DNA of 28,942 bases, from the NCBI GenBank assembly GCA_900541345.1, contig UQJE01000024.1, positions 1 through 28,942 on the forward strand, given 5' to 3'. Below, in pieces: positions 15,398-23,904 of the stretch. Under the pieces are notes generated by a model that saw only the letters and a program-made list of their open reading frames with translations, ran no database searches and was not told where the DNA came from. The position numbers and the translations under genes are program-made. Origin of the DNA: an uncultured Blautia sp. (GTDB taxonomy: Bacteria > Bacillota > Clostridia > Lachnospirales > Lachnospiraceae). How positions within the stretch are numbered: position 1 is the first letter of the stretch; each line of letters begins with the position of its first letter.

Positions 15398-16163
15398 AGG
15401 GTTCTCACTTCCTTTCTTTCGATTGGAACGTGAGCCTTTTTAGTCATACACGAAATCCCTATTGTATTTGAATGAATAAATTTTCTTTATTTTAAATCTA
15501 TAAAAACTACAGCGACTTGTGCCCATTCCTCTATTCCCATTACAGGAACTTCACTGGTTCGAACACTACTTTTCAACACCGATTCAACTGCTTATTTTTC
15601 TTCGTCAGTTTATATCCAACTTATTTCATTCAGATACTCGATATCTTTCCTCGTTCCACAATTTCTATCTGTACATAGTTTCCTTAGGTGCTCAATATAG
15701 ACCTGTTAGCTTAGATGTGCCTGTAACACATCATGGTATTTCATAACCAAGATTCTTACTTTACCACACCAACACCGTTACGAGCGGCCCTGTATGTTTC
15801 CACACAGTTGTATCTAGATCCTTTAAATTCTCGAGTTTGTCAGTCGTTATGACATACTCACCATAGAAACTTTATAGACTTCCGACATATCACAGACCAT
15901 ATCTCATATTTTCATCTTTCCTGGCAGGTGGACTCTGGTCTCTTTTGTACCAACCTTACTTGATGATTTCTTTAACTTAGGTCTGCTTCTGCCGACTTCA
16001 CCGAGCTTCTAACACCTAATGTTTCCATATATGATGCTAGTCGGAGTATTAAAGAGTAAGTTTCAAAGCGTTACCTTATCATTCCTTACTTCGAAATTGC
16101 AGTTCTCCATTATTTTTATAATGTGCCTGGTCTTTGTTTATTTAAACCAGGAACGAGTCGCAC
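15398..16163 (-). ncRNA. Group II intron domains I-III and start of IV
   Basis: This 766-nt stretch has no gene. It is the 5' ribozyme part, beginning at the GTGCGAC 5' splice site. A candidate exon-binding site EBS1, CUUGGU (complement of 15746-15751), can pair with the last six exon bases AUCAAG with one G-U pair. I did not resolve the full fold. Confidence 0.75.
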
Positions 16164-18177
16164 CTTGATATACGATACATCCGTAGGTGGGCTTCAAAAT
16201 AGGTTCAAGCTGCGGGCAGTCATACTTTATCGTATCCGGGCGGTTCTTCCCTCTGATATACTGGGGAATAAAATCCATAGGACCGGGACGGTAAAGAGAA
16301 ATTCCCGCAATTACATCCTCAAGGCTCTGCGGCTTTAACTCCTTCATGAAGTTTTTCATTCCGCCGCTTTCCAGCTGGAACACACCTTCCGAATGACCGG
16401 TGCCAAGAGAATCGAGAACTTTCTTGTCATTATAATCAATCTTCTGCATATCAAGACTTATGCCTGTATCTTTTTCCACAAGCCTTACTGCATCCTGAAT
16501 TACCGTCAAAGTACGAAGCCCAAGGAAATCCATTTTCAGAAGTCCCAGTTCCTCAAGTGTCGTCATAGTAAACTGTGTGGTAATAGAACCATCCTGCGCC
16601 TTGGAAAGCGGCACATATTCATCTACATCCTTCTGGCTTATGACAACACCGGCAGCGTGCATGGAGGTATGGCGCGGAAGACCCTCAAGGCGCTTTGCCA
16701 TATCGATTAAATAATGAATTTCCTCCTGCTCCTCATAAGCTTTTTTAAGCTCCGGATTCATGTCGAGAGCCTTATCTATTGTAATATTCAGCTCCTGAGG
16801 AATCATTTTGGCAATCACGTCCACCTGTGCGTACGGCATATCAAGGACACGCCCCACATCGCGAATAACACCGCGGGCAGCAAGGGTTCCGAATGTTACA
16901 ATCTGTACTACACGGTCTTTTCCGTATTTTCGCACCACATAATCGATCACCTCCTGACGACGTTCAAAGCAAAAGTCCACATCAATATCAGGCATGGAAA
17001 CTCGTTCCGGGTTTAAGAAACGCTCGAAAAGCAAATCATAGCGAATAGGGTCAAGCTGAGTGATTCCAAGGGTGTATGCTACAAGGCTTCCCGCAGCAGA
17101 ACCTCGTCCCGGCCCTACCATAATGTCATTATCTCTGGCATACTTAATAAAATCCCACACAATAAGGAAATAATCTACATATCCCATATTTTTGATAGTG
17201 GAAAGTTCATACTCCAACCTGTCTTTCAGTTCCTGCGTTACAGGATGGTATCTTTCGGAAAGTCCGTCAAAGCAAAGCTTATTCAGGTATTCCCATGATG
17301 TATATCCCTCAGGCACATCGTATTTTGGAAGCTTTGTCACGCCAAATTCAATCTCCACATGGCATCTCTCTGCAATTTTATGGGTATTTTCCAATGCTTC
17401 CAGTGCATATGGAAAAAGCCGCTCCATTTCTTCCGGCGACTTTACATAATACTGTCCGCCTTCATAGCGCATTCTGTCCTCGTCTGCCAGTTTTTTACCA
17501 GTCTGGAGACAAAGGAGAATATCGTGGGGTTCTGCATCCTCTGCCGTTGTATAATGAACGTCGTTTGTCGCCACAAGGTCAATTCCTGTTTCCTGATGCA
17601 TACGAAGAAGCTGACGGTTTACCTCCTGCTGCTCTGAAATCCCGTGATCCTGAAGTTCAAGGAAAAAATTTCCTTTTCCGAAAATATCCTGATACCTTAA
17701 TGCCGCCGCTTTTGCATCTTCATACATTCCTCTTGTAAGATACCGCGATACTTCTCCTGCAAGGCAGGCACTTAATGCAATAATACCTTCATGATACTCC
17801 CGAAGAAGCTCCATATCCACTCGCGGTTTATAATAAAACCCTTCTACAAAACCCTTTGACACGATTTTCATAAGGTTGCTGTAACCTTTGTTGTTTTCCG
17901 CAAGAAGAACAAGGTGATAATAACGGTCTTCTCCTGTTCCTGTATCTTTATCAAACCGGGAGCCCGGAGCCACATATACCTCGCAGCCCAGAATGGGATT
18001 AATCCCCACTTCCCTTGCCGCGCGGTAAAAATCAATGACGCCGTACATCACTCCGTGGTCTGTAATTGCAGCGCTGTCCATGCCAAGCTCTTTTACCCTT
18101 GCCACGTATTCCTTTATTTTATTGGAACCGTCCAAAAGGCTGTATTCTGTATGCACATGTAAGTGTGTAAAATTCAC
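16164..18177 (-). CDS. dnaE: DNA polymerase III alpha subunit, exon 1 (N-terminal part)
   Basis: This encodes residues 1-671 and the first base of codon 672. The N-terminal PHP domain (about 1-210) starts MNFTHLHVHTEYSLLDG with the metal-ligand HxH pattern and TDHGVMYG. The C-family polymerase core has PDIDVDF near residue 396-402 (two catalytic Asp) and the third catalytic Asp in LKMDFLGLRTL near 549. It ends at TYGCIVYQ, where the intron begins; unspliced reading adds only nine intron-encoded residues before a stop. The ATG follows GGAGG. This is a DnaE1-type enzyme (PHP at the N-terminus, no inserted exonuclease) rather than PolC. It lies 21 bp after the cvfB-like gene. Confidence 0.95.
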
Positions 18178-18198
18178 TTAATTTTCCTCCATTATCTC

Positions 18199-19038
18199 TT
18201 ACAGCCTGTAAATACGGCGCTCTCTGATTTCAATTTTCTTTTCTTTCAGAAGATGTCCGATTGCGCGTTTAAAAGCATTTTTACTCAGTCCAAATTCTCT
18301 CTTTATCACTTCCGGAGAAGCCTTATCATCAAACGGAAGGATTCCTGCAAACTCATCGATAACGCTCATTACCATTTCTGCATCTTCGTTTATCTGAAGA
18401 TATGCCTTCTGCCTGTCGCTTACATTCATTTTTCCGTCTTCTTTTACTTCTGTGACACGAAGATCCAGAATCGTTCCCGGACGATATTTTCCTGCTGCCT
18501 CCCTTGCAGGAATCAGCGCAGAATACTTATCGTCTACCGCAACAAATACGCCGAATTTCTGACTGATTTCATAAACTCTTCCCTTTACCTGATCTCCTGC
18601 CACATAAGGAGTTCTTTTGGAAAGATAATGATATACCTTCATCGTCGCACAAAGACGGCTGCTCTTGTCAAGATAAAGAGCAACTAGACAATCTTCTCCC
18701 TCTCTCACACGAAGCGTCTGCTCATGGTAAGGAAGAAGCAGATCTTTCTCAAGCCCCCAGTCAAGAAAAGCCCCGATTTTTGTAACCTGTTTTACTTTAA
18801 GAACAGCTGTCTCTCCCAACATAATAAGCGGCTCTTTTGTAGTCGCAATAGGACGGTCAGAAGAATCCTTATAAAGAAAGACAGTAAGCTCATCTCCCTC
18901 TTTTGTTCCCTCCGGAACCTGTCTTCCCGGAAGAAGAACCCTGTCCTTTGCATCTGCATTTTTATCCTCTGCAAGATATACTCCAAACTCTACTTTTTTT
19001 ACTACAAGCAATTTCTGCTTTGTTCCTAATTCAATCAT
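18199..19038 (-). CDS. cvfB: S1 RNA-binding-domain protein, CvfB family
   Basis: This 279-residue cytosolic RNA-binding protein has the CvfB layout. Three consecutive S1-like OB folds are present: about 1-65, 70-135 (AVLKVKQVTKIGAFLDWGL) and 145-215 (VKGRVYEISQKFGVFVAV). A C-terminal winged helix (about 225-279, REFGLSKNAFKRAIGHLL) follows. CvfB proteins influence virulence and gene expression in Staphylococcus, but the molecular role here is not known. The ATG follows AGGAG. It has its own promoter and probably cotranscribes with dnaE. Confidence 0.9.
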   Translation of the reverse strand: MIELGTKQKLLVVKKVEFGVYLAEDKNADAKDRVLLPGRQVPEGTKEGDELTVFLYKDSSDRPIATTKEPLIMLGETAVLKVKQVTKIGAFLDWGLEKDLLLPYHEQTLRVREGEDCLVALYLDKSSRLCATMKVYHYLSKRTPYVAGDQVKGRVYEISQKFGVFVAVDDKYSALIPAREAAGKYRPGTILDLRVTEVKEDGKMNVSDRQKAYLQINEDAEMVMSVIDEFAGILPFDDKASPEVIKREFGLSKNAFKRAIGHLLKEKKIEIRERRIYRL

Positions 19039-19110
19039 GTAATTCTCCTCTTGTTTTATCTTTAACTGCCCGCAGGGCTTTCGTTTTCCTGTAGTTTCTT
19101 TTATTATTGT

Positions 19111-19139
19111 ATTGTAAAGTTTTTCAGGGAAGATAGCAA
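19111..19139 (-). promoter_or_regulatory. Promoter of the cvfB-dnaE unit
   Basis: On the minus strand TTGCTA (19134-19139) and TACAAT (19111-19116) are separated by 17 bp. The predicted start is near 19104, giving a leader of about 65 nt. A small GCCC-TGC-GGGC hairpin lies in the leader. Confidence 0.7.
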
Positions 19140-19164
19140 GGGGAATCTTTTGTGTTTCCTATCG

Positions 19165-19240
19165 CATAAAAAAATACGAATTTCCCACAGAAAATCAAGT
19201 ATAAAAAATACTGATTTCTATAGGAGATTCGTATTTAAAA
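19165..19240 (-). terminator. Long hairpin terminator after the sugar operon
   Basis: AAATACGAAT (19172-19181) pairs perfectly with ATTCGTATTT (19227-19236), and the interior continues pairing (AGAAAATCA with TGATTTCT, AGTAT with ATACT). On the minus strand the stem is followed directly by a run of seven T. It should end the araD-oxidoreductase transcript before the cvfB promoter. Confidence 0.8.
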
Positions 19241-19311
19241 TTTAAAGCCCCCAAATCGGCATTAACCAACAGCCATCTTTTATCTTTTATTCATATTTCA
19301 GTTTTTTCTGT

Positions 19312-20298
19312 TCAATCCCCAGGAAAGAAAATACCTGCTGCCTTTCTTGCATTTTCCAGAACTTCCATAACATCTTCCATTACAGAAAGTCTCTCTTTCA
19401 ATATATTTCTGTCTTCTGCAAGCAAAAGTTTTGTCATATTCTGGATTTCCATTAACCAACGATTATCGCTGGTCTGCTCATTAAAGACTTCTTCTTTCTC
19501 CTTTGTAACGACTTTGATTTCAGAGAGGGCATTACTTCCGCCTTTTACATAAATATAACCCTTTTCTCCCTCTATCTGAATATAATTCGTTCCCCAGGTA
19601 TCTTTTGCCCCTGCAGCTTCACTGACAAATCCATCGTACTGCATTACCATAATCCCGGAAGTGTCTGCCAGATTTTTAAAAATATTTGGATAATATACAT
19701 ATTTTTCCGGTTTGCCAAACAGCGCAACATTTATATAAACATTATAAAAATTAATATCCATAAGACAGCCGCCGCCATATTCCGGATTGAAAATATTTGG
19801 AACTTCTCCTTTTAACAGGAGGTCATATCTGCTGGAATACTGACTGTAATTAGACATTACAAGACGAATCTTTCCTATTTTGGGAAGCTCTCTTTTTAAA
19901 ATTTCCATATTTGGAAGAAATGCAGGAGGAACTGCATCTACAAGAATCAGTCCTTTCTCCTCTGCCAGTTCTGTAAGCTCCCTTGCCTGAGAAGCTTTTG
20001 TACAGAACGGTTTTTCGCAGATTACATTTTTTCCGGCTGTTAAAGCTCTTTTTACCTGTTCATAATGCAGAAGATTTGGTGTTGCAATATAAATAAAATT
20101 TGTTTCCTCGTCCTGAAGGAACTCATCCATATCTGTATAAACTTTTTTAACACCATAAGCGTCTGCCAGAGCTTTTCCTTTTTCCTCTGTTCTTGAATAA
20201 ACAGCAGCACAGCGGATTCCTTCTGTCTGCGCCACTCCATCTAATATGGAATGCACAATTACGCCGGAACCAATTGTCCCAAGTCTGATTTCTTCCAT
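19312..20298 (-). CDS. Gfo/Idh/MocA-family oxidoreductase
   Basis: This 328-residue cytosolic NAD(P)-dependent dehydrogenase probably acts on a sugar or sugar derivative. The N-terminal Rossmann domain (about 1-120) has RLGTIGSGVIVHSIL in place of a strict GxGxxA motif, YIATPNLLHYEQ and the signature CEKPF with its catalytic-region lysine. The C-terminal alpha/beta domain contains YGGGCLMDINFYNVY. The substrate cannot be told. It is 12 bp after the araD-like gene and ends at a strong terminator, so the two form an operon and probably share a pentose-related pathway. The ATG follows GGGAGG. Confidence 0.92.
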   Translation of the reverse strand: MEEIRLGTIGSGVIVHSILDGVAQTEGIRCAAVYSRTEEKGKALADAYGVKKVYTDMDEFLQDEETNFIYIATPNLLHYEQVKRALTAGKNVICEKPFCTKASQARELTELAEEKGLILVDAVPPAFLPNMEILKRELPKIGKIRLVMSNYSQYSSRYDLLLKGEVPNIFNPEYGGGCLMDINFYNVYINVALFGKPEKYVYYPNIFKNLADTSGIMVMQYDGFVSEAAGAKDTWGTNYIQIEGEKGYIYVKGGSNALSEIKVVTKEKEEVFNEQTSDNRWLMEIQNMTKLLLAEDRNILKERLSVMEDVMEVLENARKAAGIFFPGD

Positions 20299-20310
20299 AT
20301 ATTTTCCTCC

Positions 20311-21003
20311 CTACAGCACCTGACCGTAATATGCGTTTGCACCATGTTTTCTGTAATAATGCTTATCCTGAAGCTCCTGCGGTGCAGGTTTCACCTCCGG
20401 GTTAATCTGTTCACAGCGGGAAGCCATCTTTGCAACCTCTTCCAGCACAACTGCATTATGTACTGCCTCGTGCGCGTCTTTTCCCCAGGTAAACGGTCCA
20501 TGATTTTTACAGAGAACTGCCGGAACTGCATTATAATCCTTATCTTTAAAATACTCTGCAATAAGAACTCCTGTGTTTTTCTCATATGCCTCGTCAATTT
20601 CTTCTTTTGTGAGATTACGCACACATGGAACTTCTCCGTAAATATAATCTGCATGTGTCGTTCCATAACATGGAATAGAACGCCCTGCCTGCGCCCAGCT
20701 TGTTGCCCAGGAAGAATGGGTATGTACAATTCCGCCAATCTCCGGGAAAGCCTTATAAAGCTCTACATGTGTAGGAGTGTCAGAAGAAGGATTATATTTT
20801 CCTTCTACACGATTTCCCTCCAAATCTACTACAACCATATCTTCCGGCGTCAGCTTATCATAATCCACGCCGCTTGGCTTAATTACAAAAAGTCCGCTTT
20901 CTCTGTCAATTCCGCTTACATTTCCCCATGTAAATGTAACGAGACCGTATTTCGGCAATTCCATATTCGCCCTGTAAACCTCTTCTTTTAATTTCTCAAG
21001 CAT
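20311..21003 (-). CDS. araD: L-ribulose-5-phosphate 4-epimerase
   Basis: This zinc-dependent class II aldolase-fold enzyme interconverts L-ribulose 5-phosphate and D-xylulose 5-phosphate. The 230 residues are standard. Motifs are TWGNVSGIDRE, KPSGVDYDKL, SSDTPTHVELY, the zinc-ligand HTHSSWAT, TTHADYIYGEVPC and KNHGPFTWGKDA. The related UlaF/SgaE epimerases of ascorbate metabolism share these motifs, so arabinose use is the likeliest but not the only reading. araA and araB are absent from the window. GGAG precedes the ATG, and the promoter carries AraR-like palindromes. Confidence 0.93.
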   Translation of the reverse strand: MLEKLKEEVYRANMELPKYGLVTFTWGNVSGIDRESGLFVIKPSGVDYDKLTPEDMVVVDLEGNRVEGKYNPSSDTPTHVELYKAFPEIGGIVHTHSSWATSWAQAGRSIPCYGTTHADYIYGEVPCVRNLTKEEIDEAYEKNTGVLIAEYFKDKDYNAVPAVLCKNHGPFTWGKDAHEAVHNAVVLEEVAKMASRCEQINPEVKPAPQELQDKHYYRKHGANAYYGQVL

Positions 21004-21032
21004 ATTTCCCTTCTCCTTTCAAGCCTGAAGCC

Positions 21033-21071
21033 TGTACTTATACGTACATTATAGCACTTGTACGGACGGGT
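21033..21071 (-). promoter_or_regulatory. araD promoter with two flanking AraR-like operator sites
   Basis: The minus-strand extended -10 element TGCTATAAT has its TATAAT at 21048-21053. Overlapping the start is the palindrome TGTACTTATACGTACA (21033-21048). Just upstream is ACTTGTACGGACGGGT (21056-21071), which has the same TTGTAC-GnAC style as Bacillus AraR operators. A GntR/LacI-type repressor bound here would block transcription. The regulator gene is not in the window. Confidence 0.6.
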
Positions 21072-21079
21072 TTTGCAAC

Positions 21080-21232
21080 TTATATTTTAAAATTATTTCT
21101 TCTAATTTCTTCTGTGTAAATCACATTCTCCTCTGATGCCTGACGGATTACATCAAAAGCAGCTTTTTCCAACATCGTCTCTGTTTGAAGAAAAGGCAGC
21201 ACTACATCGAAACACTGCACTGAGCGTAAATA
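21080..21232 (-). pseudogene. Fragment of an adenosine deaminase gene
   Basis: About 50 codons read GYLRSVQCFDVVLPFLQTET, then MLEKAAFDVIRQASEENVIY. This matches the adenosine deaminase pattern in which a leucine-rich helix (L-x-T-x-x-x-L-x-x-A-A) leads to the strand ENVxYxE. Neither the N-terminal metal ligands nor the rest of the barrel is present, and the frame closes at 21080. It is fused out of register to the RhuM-like relic. The call is from motif memory and moderate. Confidence 0.45.
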
Positions 21233-21594
21233 TCCGTGATTTTTGATAAAAACGGCATTCACTGGAACGAATGTCGCGAATACGCTCCAACTGCTCCTCA
21301 AAATAGTCTTTACCAAAGAGGTTTTCCGGTTCTCGCAAACGTGCATCATCCATCACATAACCATTCTTTTAATACCCGATTTGCCCAAATGCGAAACATC
21401 GTAGCCTTTTTAGAATGAACACGATATCCTACATCAATAATAGCGTCCAGATTATAATCGTTTGTATTGTATCGCTTATCATCTGCCGCAGTTGTTTCCA
21501 TTTTGGAAACAACTGCTTCGGCTTTTGATATAGATTTATCTATCATATTATGTGTTTTTATTATCCCCACGTCAATAATCTTAATGTGTTCCAT
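21230..21594 (-). pseudogene. RhuM-family (virulence RhuM-like) gene, frameshifted fragment
   Basis: Frame one (21346-21594) carries the RhuM core: EAVVSKMETTAADDKRYNT, then DYNLDAIIDVGYRVHSKKAT and FRIWANRVLKEW. It then shifts frame near 21350. The continuation VMDDARLREPENLFGKDYF and EEQLERIRDIRSSECRFYQK reads in another frame. The N-terminal DNA-binding part and the C-terminus are missing. RhuM proteins occur in phage and mobile islands; their function is poorly defined. This copy is dead. Confidence 0.7.
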
Positions 21595-21688
21595 TTTTTA
21601 GATATAGATCCGGGGAAGCCAAGCAGTTTTTTTTGTAATATTCGGTCGAATAGCCGCGTAAATGATAAATCTTCATCAGATTTACTTA

Positions 21689-22132
21689 TCACGAAACAAC
21701 CGACCGGAAAAACTCCTCATTTCCCATATGTCCTTCTACAGACCGCCATCTGACTTTTTCTGCACAGATTACAGTTCCCGTATATTCTTTTATTGTCTCC
21801 TCTGTAAACCCCCAGCAGTCACACCAATATACACGGTCTTCTTTTAAAATCATAGTGGCATCGTTGATTTCCCCTGTCCATTCTTCCACCACAGGTTTTA
21901 GATGCAAATATTTCATTCCGGAAAACTCCATTTCAATCATAGAATTTTCTTCATACTGACGCTGTATGATAACGTTTAAAATCCTCCTGTCATTCACAGG
22001 ATACATCCCCAAATCTTCCTCAACATATGCACCGCTTACATATTTCATTTCTTTCATACAACTGTCATGAAAAAAATCCATACTTTCCATAAATTCTTCC
22101 AGTGTTTTTTCATCTCTGATGTCATTCCACAT
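21689..22132 (-). CDS. Small immunity-like protein with an HDS motif (unknown function)
   Basis: This acidic cytosolic protein of 147 residues starts MWNDIRDEKTLEEFMESM. Seen in it are FFHDSCMKEMKYVSGAYVEE, a MYPVNDRRILNVIIQRQYEE stretch, MEFSGMKYLHLKPV and a Trp-rich tail. This layout recalls small Firmicute proteins found as lone immunity genes near polymorphic toxins, but no toxin is seen here and the role is inferred. I chose the ATG at 22130-22132 because AGGAGG lies 7 nt upstream; the ATG at 22153 would include that site. It is 20 bp after the membrane-protein gene. Confidence 0.8.
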   Translation of the reverse strand: MWNDIRDEKTLEEFMESMDFFHDSCMKEMKYVSGAYVEEDLGMYPVNDRRILNVIIQRQYEENSMIEMEFSGMKYLHLKPVVEEWTGEINDATMILKEDRVYWCDCWGFTEETIKEYTGTVICAEKVRWRSVEGHMGNEEFFRSVVS

Positions 22133-22152
22133 AGATATTCCTCCTGCTTCCA

Positions 22153-23889
22153 CTATCTCTTTATCATTTCTCTAAACTCTCTTTTCATTTTGTTATACTC
22201 CCTGATACCTTTTCCTGAAATCTGCGGACTAATCAGGACTTCTTTTTCCTCCAAAACGACTCCTACAGGCAGCCGGTATCTTCCATTTCCCTGAATAACT
22301 GCTTTATTTATCATTCTGTGAAAACAGGAATTTTCTTTCTCCACACATATGATAAAGGTAAAATATATCGACATTTTTGTTACCGGATTTCCCAGGTATT
22401 CCTCCATAAATTTCCGAAAAATCCGATTCATTTTTTCCATATGCTCATCTTCCAGCTCCCGTACATAAAAACATGAAAAAATATCCAGTCCGTTTCCTTC
22501 TCTTACCCAAAAACAAGTATCCTCTTCCTCCTGAAGATGATAAAAATTCCAGAATTTATATGCCTGTTTTTTGCAGGACTTCATAAAATGGTGAAACACT
22601 TCCTCTTTTTCACCGTACATATCCGTTACAGGCATTGCGCCAAGCCTTTGCGCTCCTGTATACGTAAACGGCTTCCACGGATACTTGGAAAAACGCCCCG
22701 GTACCATTTCATTTTTTACAAAAATACCATAATAACACTCTACACCCATTCGAATTATGATTCCCGCCACAATCCAGACTATCAGAATTTTTTCTATATT
22801 TCGATAACGTGTCCCTCTGTTAAACAGACTGAAAGCACCATACAGAACAAGTACGCCCAATTGAAACAAACCCTGCATCTGACAGAAATATATTCCTTTT
22901 ATATCTGATAATCCAGTATGCCGTATTTCTTTTTTTCTGAGTTTATTTCTGTTAAAAAACGGATTGGATTTTTCTCTTCTCTCCTCAAGCAATTCCACTT
23001 CATAGCCAATACGTGTATTTCCTCCTCTTCTGTTCCCGGACCACTGCACCAGTGAAACAATACATCCTAGGAACGCAGCCATGAAAAACTCGTTAAAAAG
23101 TACGGGAGTTTCTTTTCCCTGCCAGTCAATAAAACGGATTCCCGCAAAAGATTCCGCCTTGTCCACATAAAAAACATCATTCATATAATTACTGTAGTAA
23201 GTATATCCGGACACTTCTATTTCTTTCTGTTTTCCGTCTTCAAATTCCACTGTAAAATAGTACCTGTCATCTGCTCCTTTATTTCGAGCCGCTTCTGTAT
23301 CTGCAATCCTTGCTTCATAGTTTTCCATCGGCTGTCCCGCTGCATAACAAACACTATGTACAAACGGATATATCATAATTCCTGTCCAGAGAAATACAAA
23401 AAACAGGTTATCTAATGTCCGCATCTTTTTCCCTGTCCGCACAAAAAATAGAAAAAACACAACTGCATGAATACAAAAAGAAAGGATAAACAATTTAAAA
23501 GCATCTACCGTAACCGCTCTGTTTTTCCCCAGAAAAATGTACAGACCAAATACCACTATCTGCGCAAGCATTGCAAACGCCGGAAAACGCATATGAAATT
23601 TTCTCCACTGAGAATCTGCATTTTTCGGAATCCGTGCACAATATACTACGTCCAGTCCAAAAATAAAAACATACCCCCAGAGAAATAACGGCAGAACTGT
23701 AATTACCAAAAGCCAGACGGAAACCGGCATTGTACGAATCCTGCAAGCACTTATGCACGCCGCTGCAAGTATCATTCCGGAAATCAGATAAATCCCCCGG
23801 CTTATTCTTTTAATATTTCTGTTCTGCCACGTATTATCTTCCTCTTTCCATTTCCAGACATCTTTTACGTACTTTACATTTTTATCCAT
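22153..23889 (-). CDS. Polytopic membrane protein of unknown function
   Basis: I do not recognise this 578-residue protein. About five hydrophobic helices lie within residues 30-185. A presumed external loop with charged, beta-like sequence spans about 186-265 (RYYFTVEFEDGKQKEIEVSG, similar in style to DUF3592-type loops). Three more helices lie near 268-288, 350-368 and 376-398. A soluble C-terminal domain of about 180 residues (GYREK-free, Phe/Tyr-rich, with FWVREGNGLDIFSCFYVREL) completes it. The ATG follows GAGGAGG. It lies between two small HDS-motif proteins with 15-20 bp gaps, so the three are probably one transcript. It could sense or transport something, but nothing in the sequence decides this. 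Confidence 0.85.
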   Translation of the reverse strand: MDKNVKYVKDVWKWKEEDNTWQNRNIKRISRGIYLISGMILAAACISACRIRTMPVSVWLLVITVLPLFLWGYVFIFGLDVVYCARIPKNADSQWRKFHMRFPAFAMLAQIVVFGLYIFLGKNRAVTVDAFKLFILSFCIHAVVFFLFFVRTGKKMRTLDNLFFVFLWTGIMIYPFVHSVCYAAGQPMENYEARIADTEAARNKGADDRYYFTVEFEDGKQKEIEVSGYTYYSNYMNDVFYVDKAESFAGIRFIDWQGKETPVLFNEFFMAAFLGCIVSLVQWSGNRRGGNTRIGYEVELLEERREKSNPFFNRNKLRKKEIRHTGLSDIKGIYFCQMQGLFQLGVLVLYGAFSLFNRGTRYRNIEKILIVWIVAGIIIRMGVECYYGIFVKNEMVPGRFSKYPWKPFTYTGAQRLGAMPVTDMYGEKEEVFHHFMKSCKKQAYKFWNFYHLQEEEDTCFWVREGNGLDIFSCFYVRELEDEHMEKMNRIFRKFMEEYLGNPVTKMSIYFTFIICVEKENSCFHRMINKAVIQGNGRYRLPVGVVLEEKEVLISPQISGKGIREYNKMKREFREMIKR

Positions 23890-23904
23890 CTCAGATTTTC
23901 CTCC

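Larger units (their letters stand above)
13313..16163 (-). mobile_element. Group II intron inserted in sense orientation in dnaE
   Basis: The 2851-bp intron begins GTGCGAC (consensus GUGYG) at 16163 and ends CACTAT (terminal AY-type end) at 13313. Both boundaries are fixed by the dnaE reading frame. It contains about 765 nt of 5' ribozyme sequence, a maturase gene at 13451-15397, a canonical domain V at 13362-13395 and domain VI after it. Joining the flanks gives 3468 nt, a whole number of codons. It is a retroelement able in principle to self-splice and retrohome. Subclass assignment would need secondary-structure comparison. Confidence 0.93.

Noticed and set aside
11859..18177. dnaE as a broken pseudogene or as two separate genes
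   Set aside because: The two halves join exactly in frame at group II intron boundaries and restore the conserved YQEQVM motif; no other lesions are visible.
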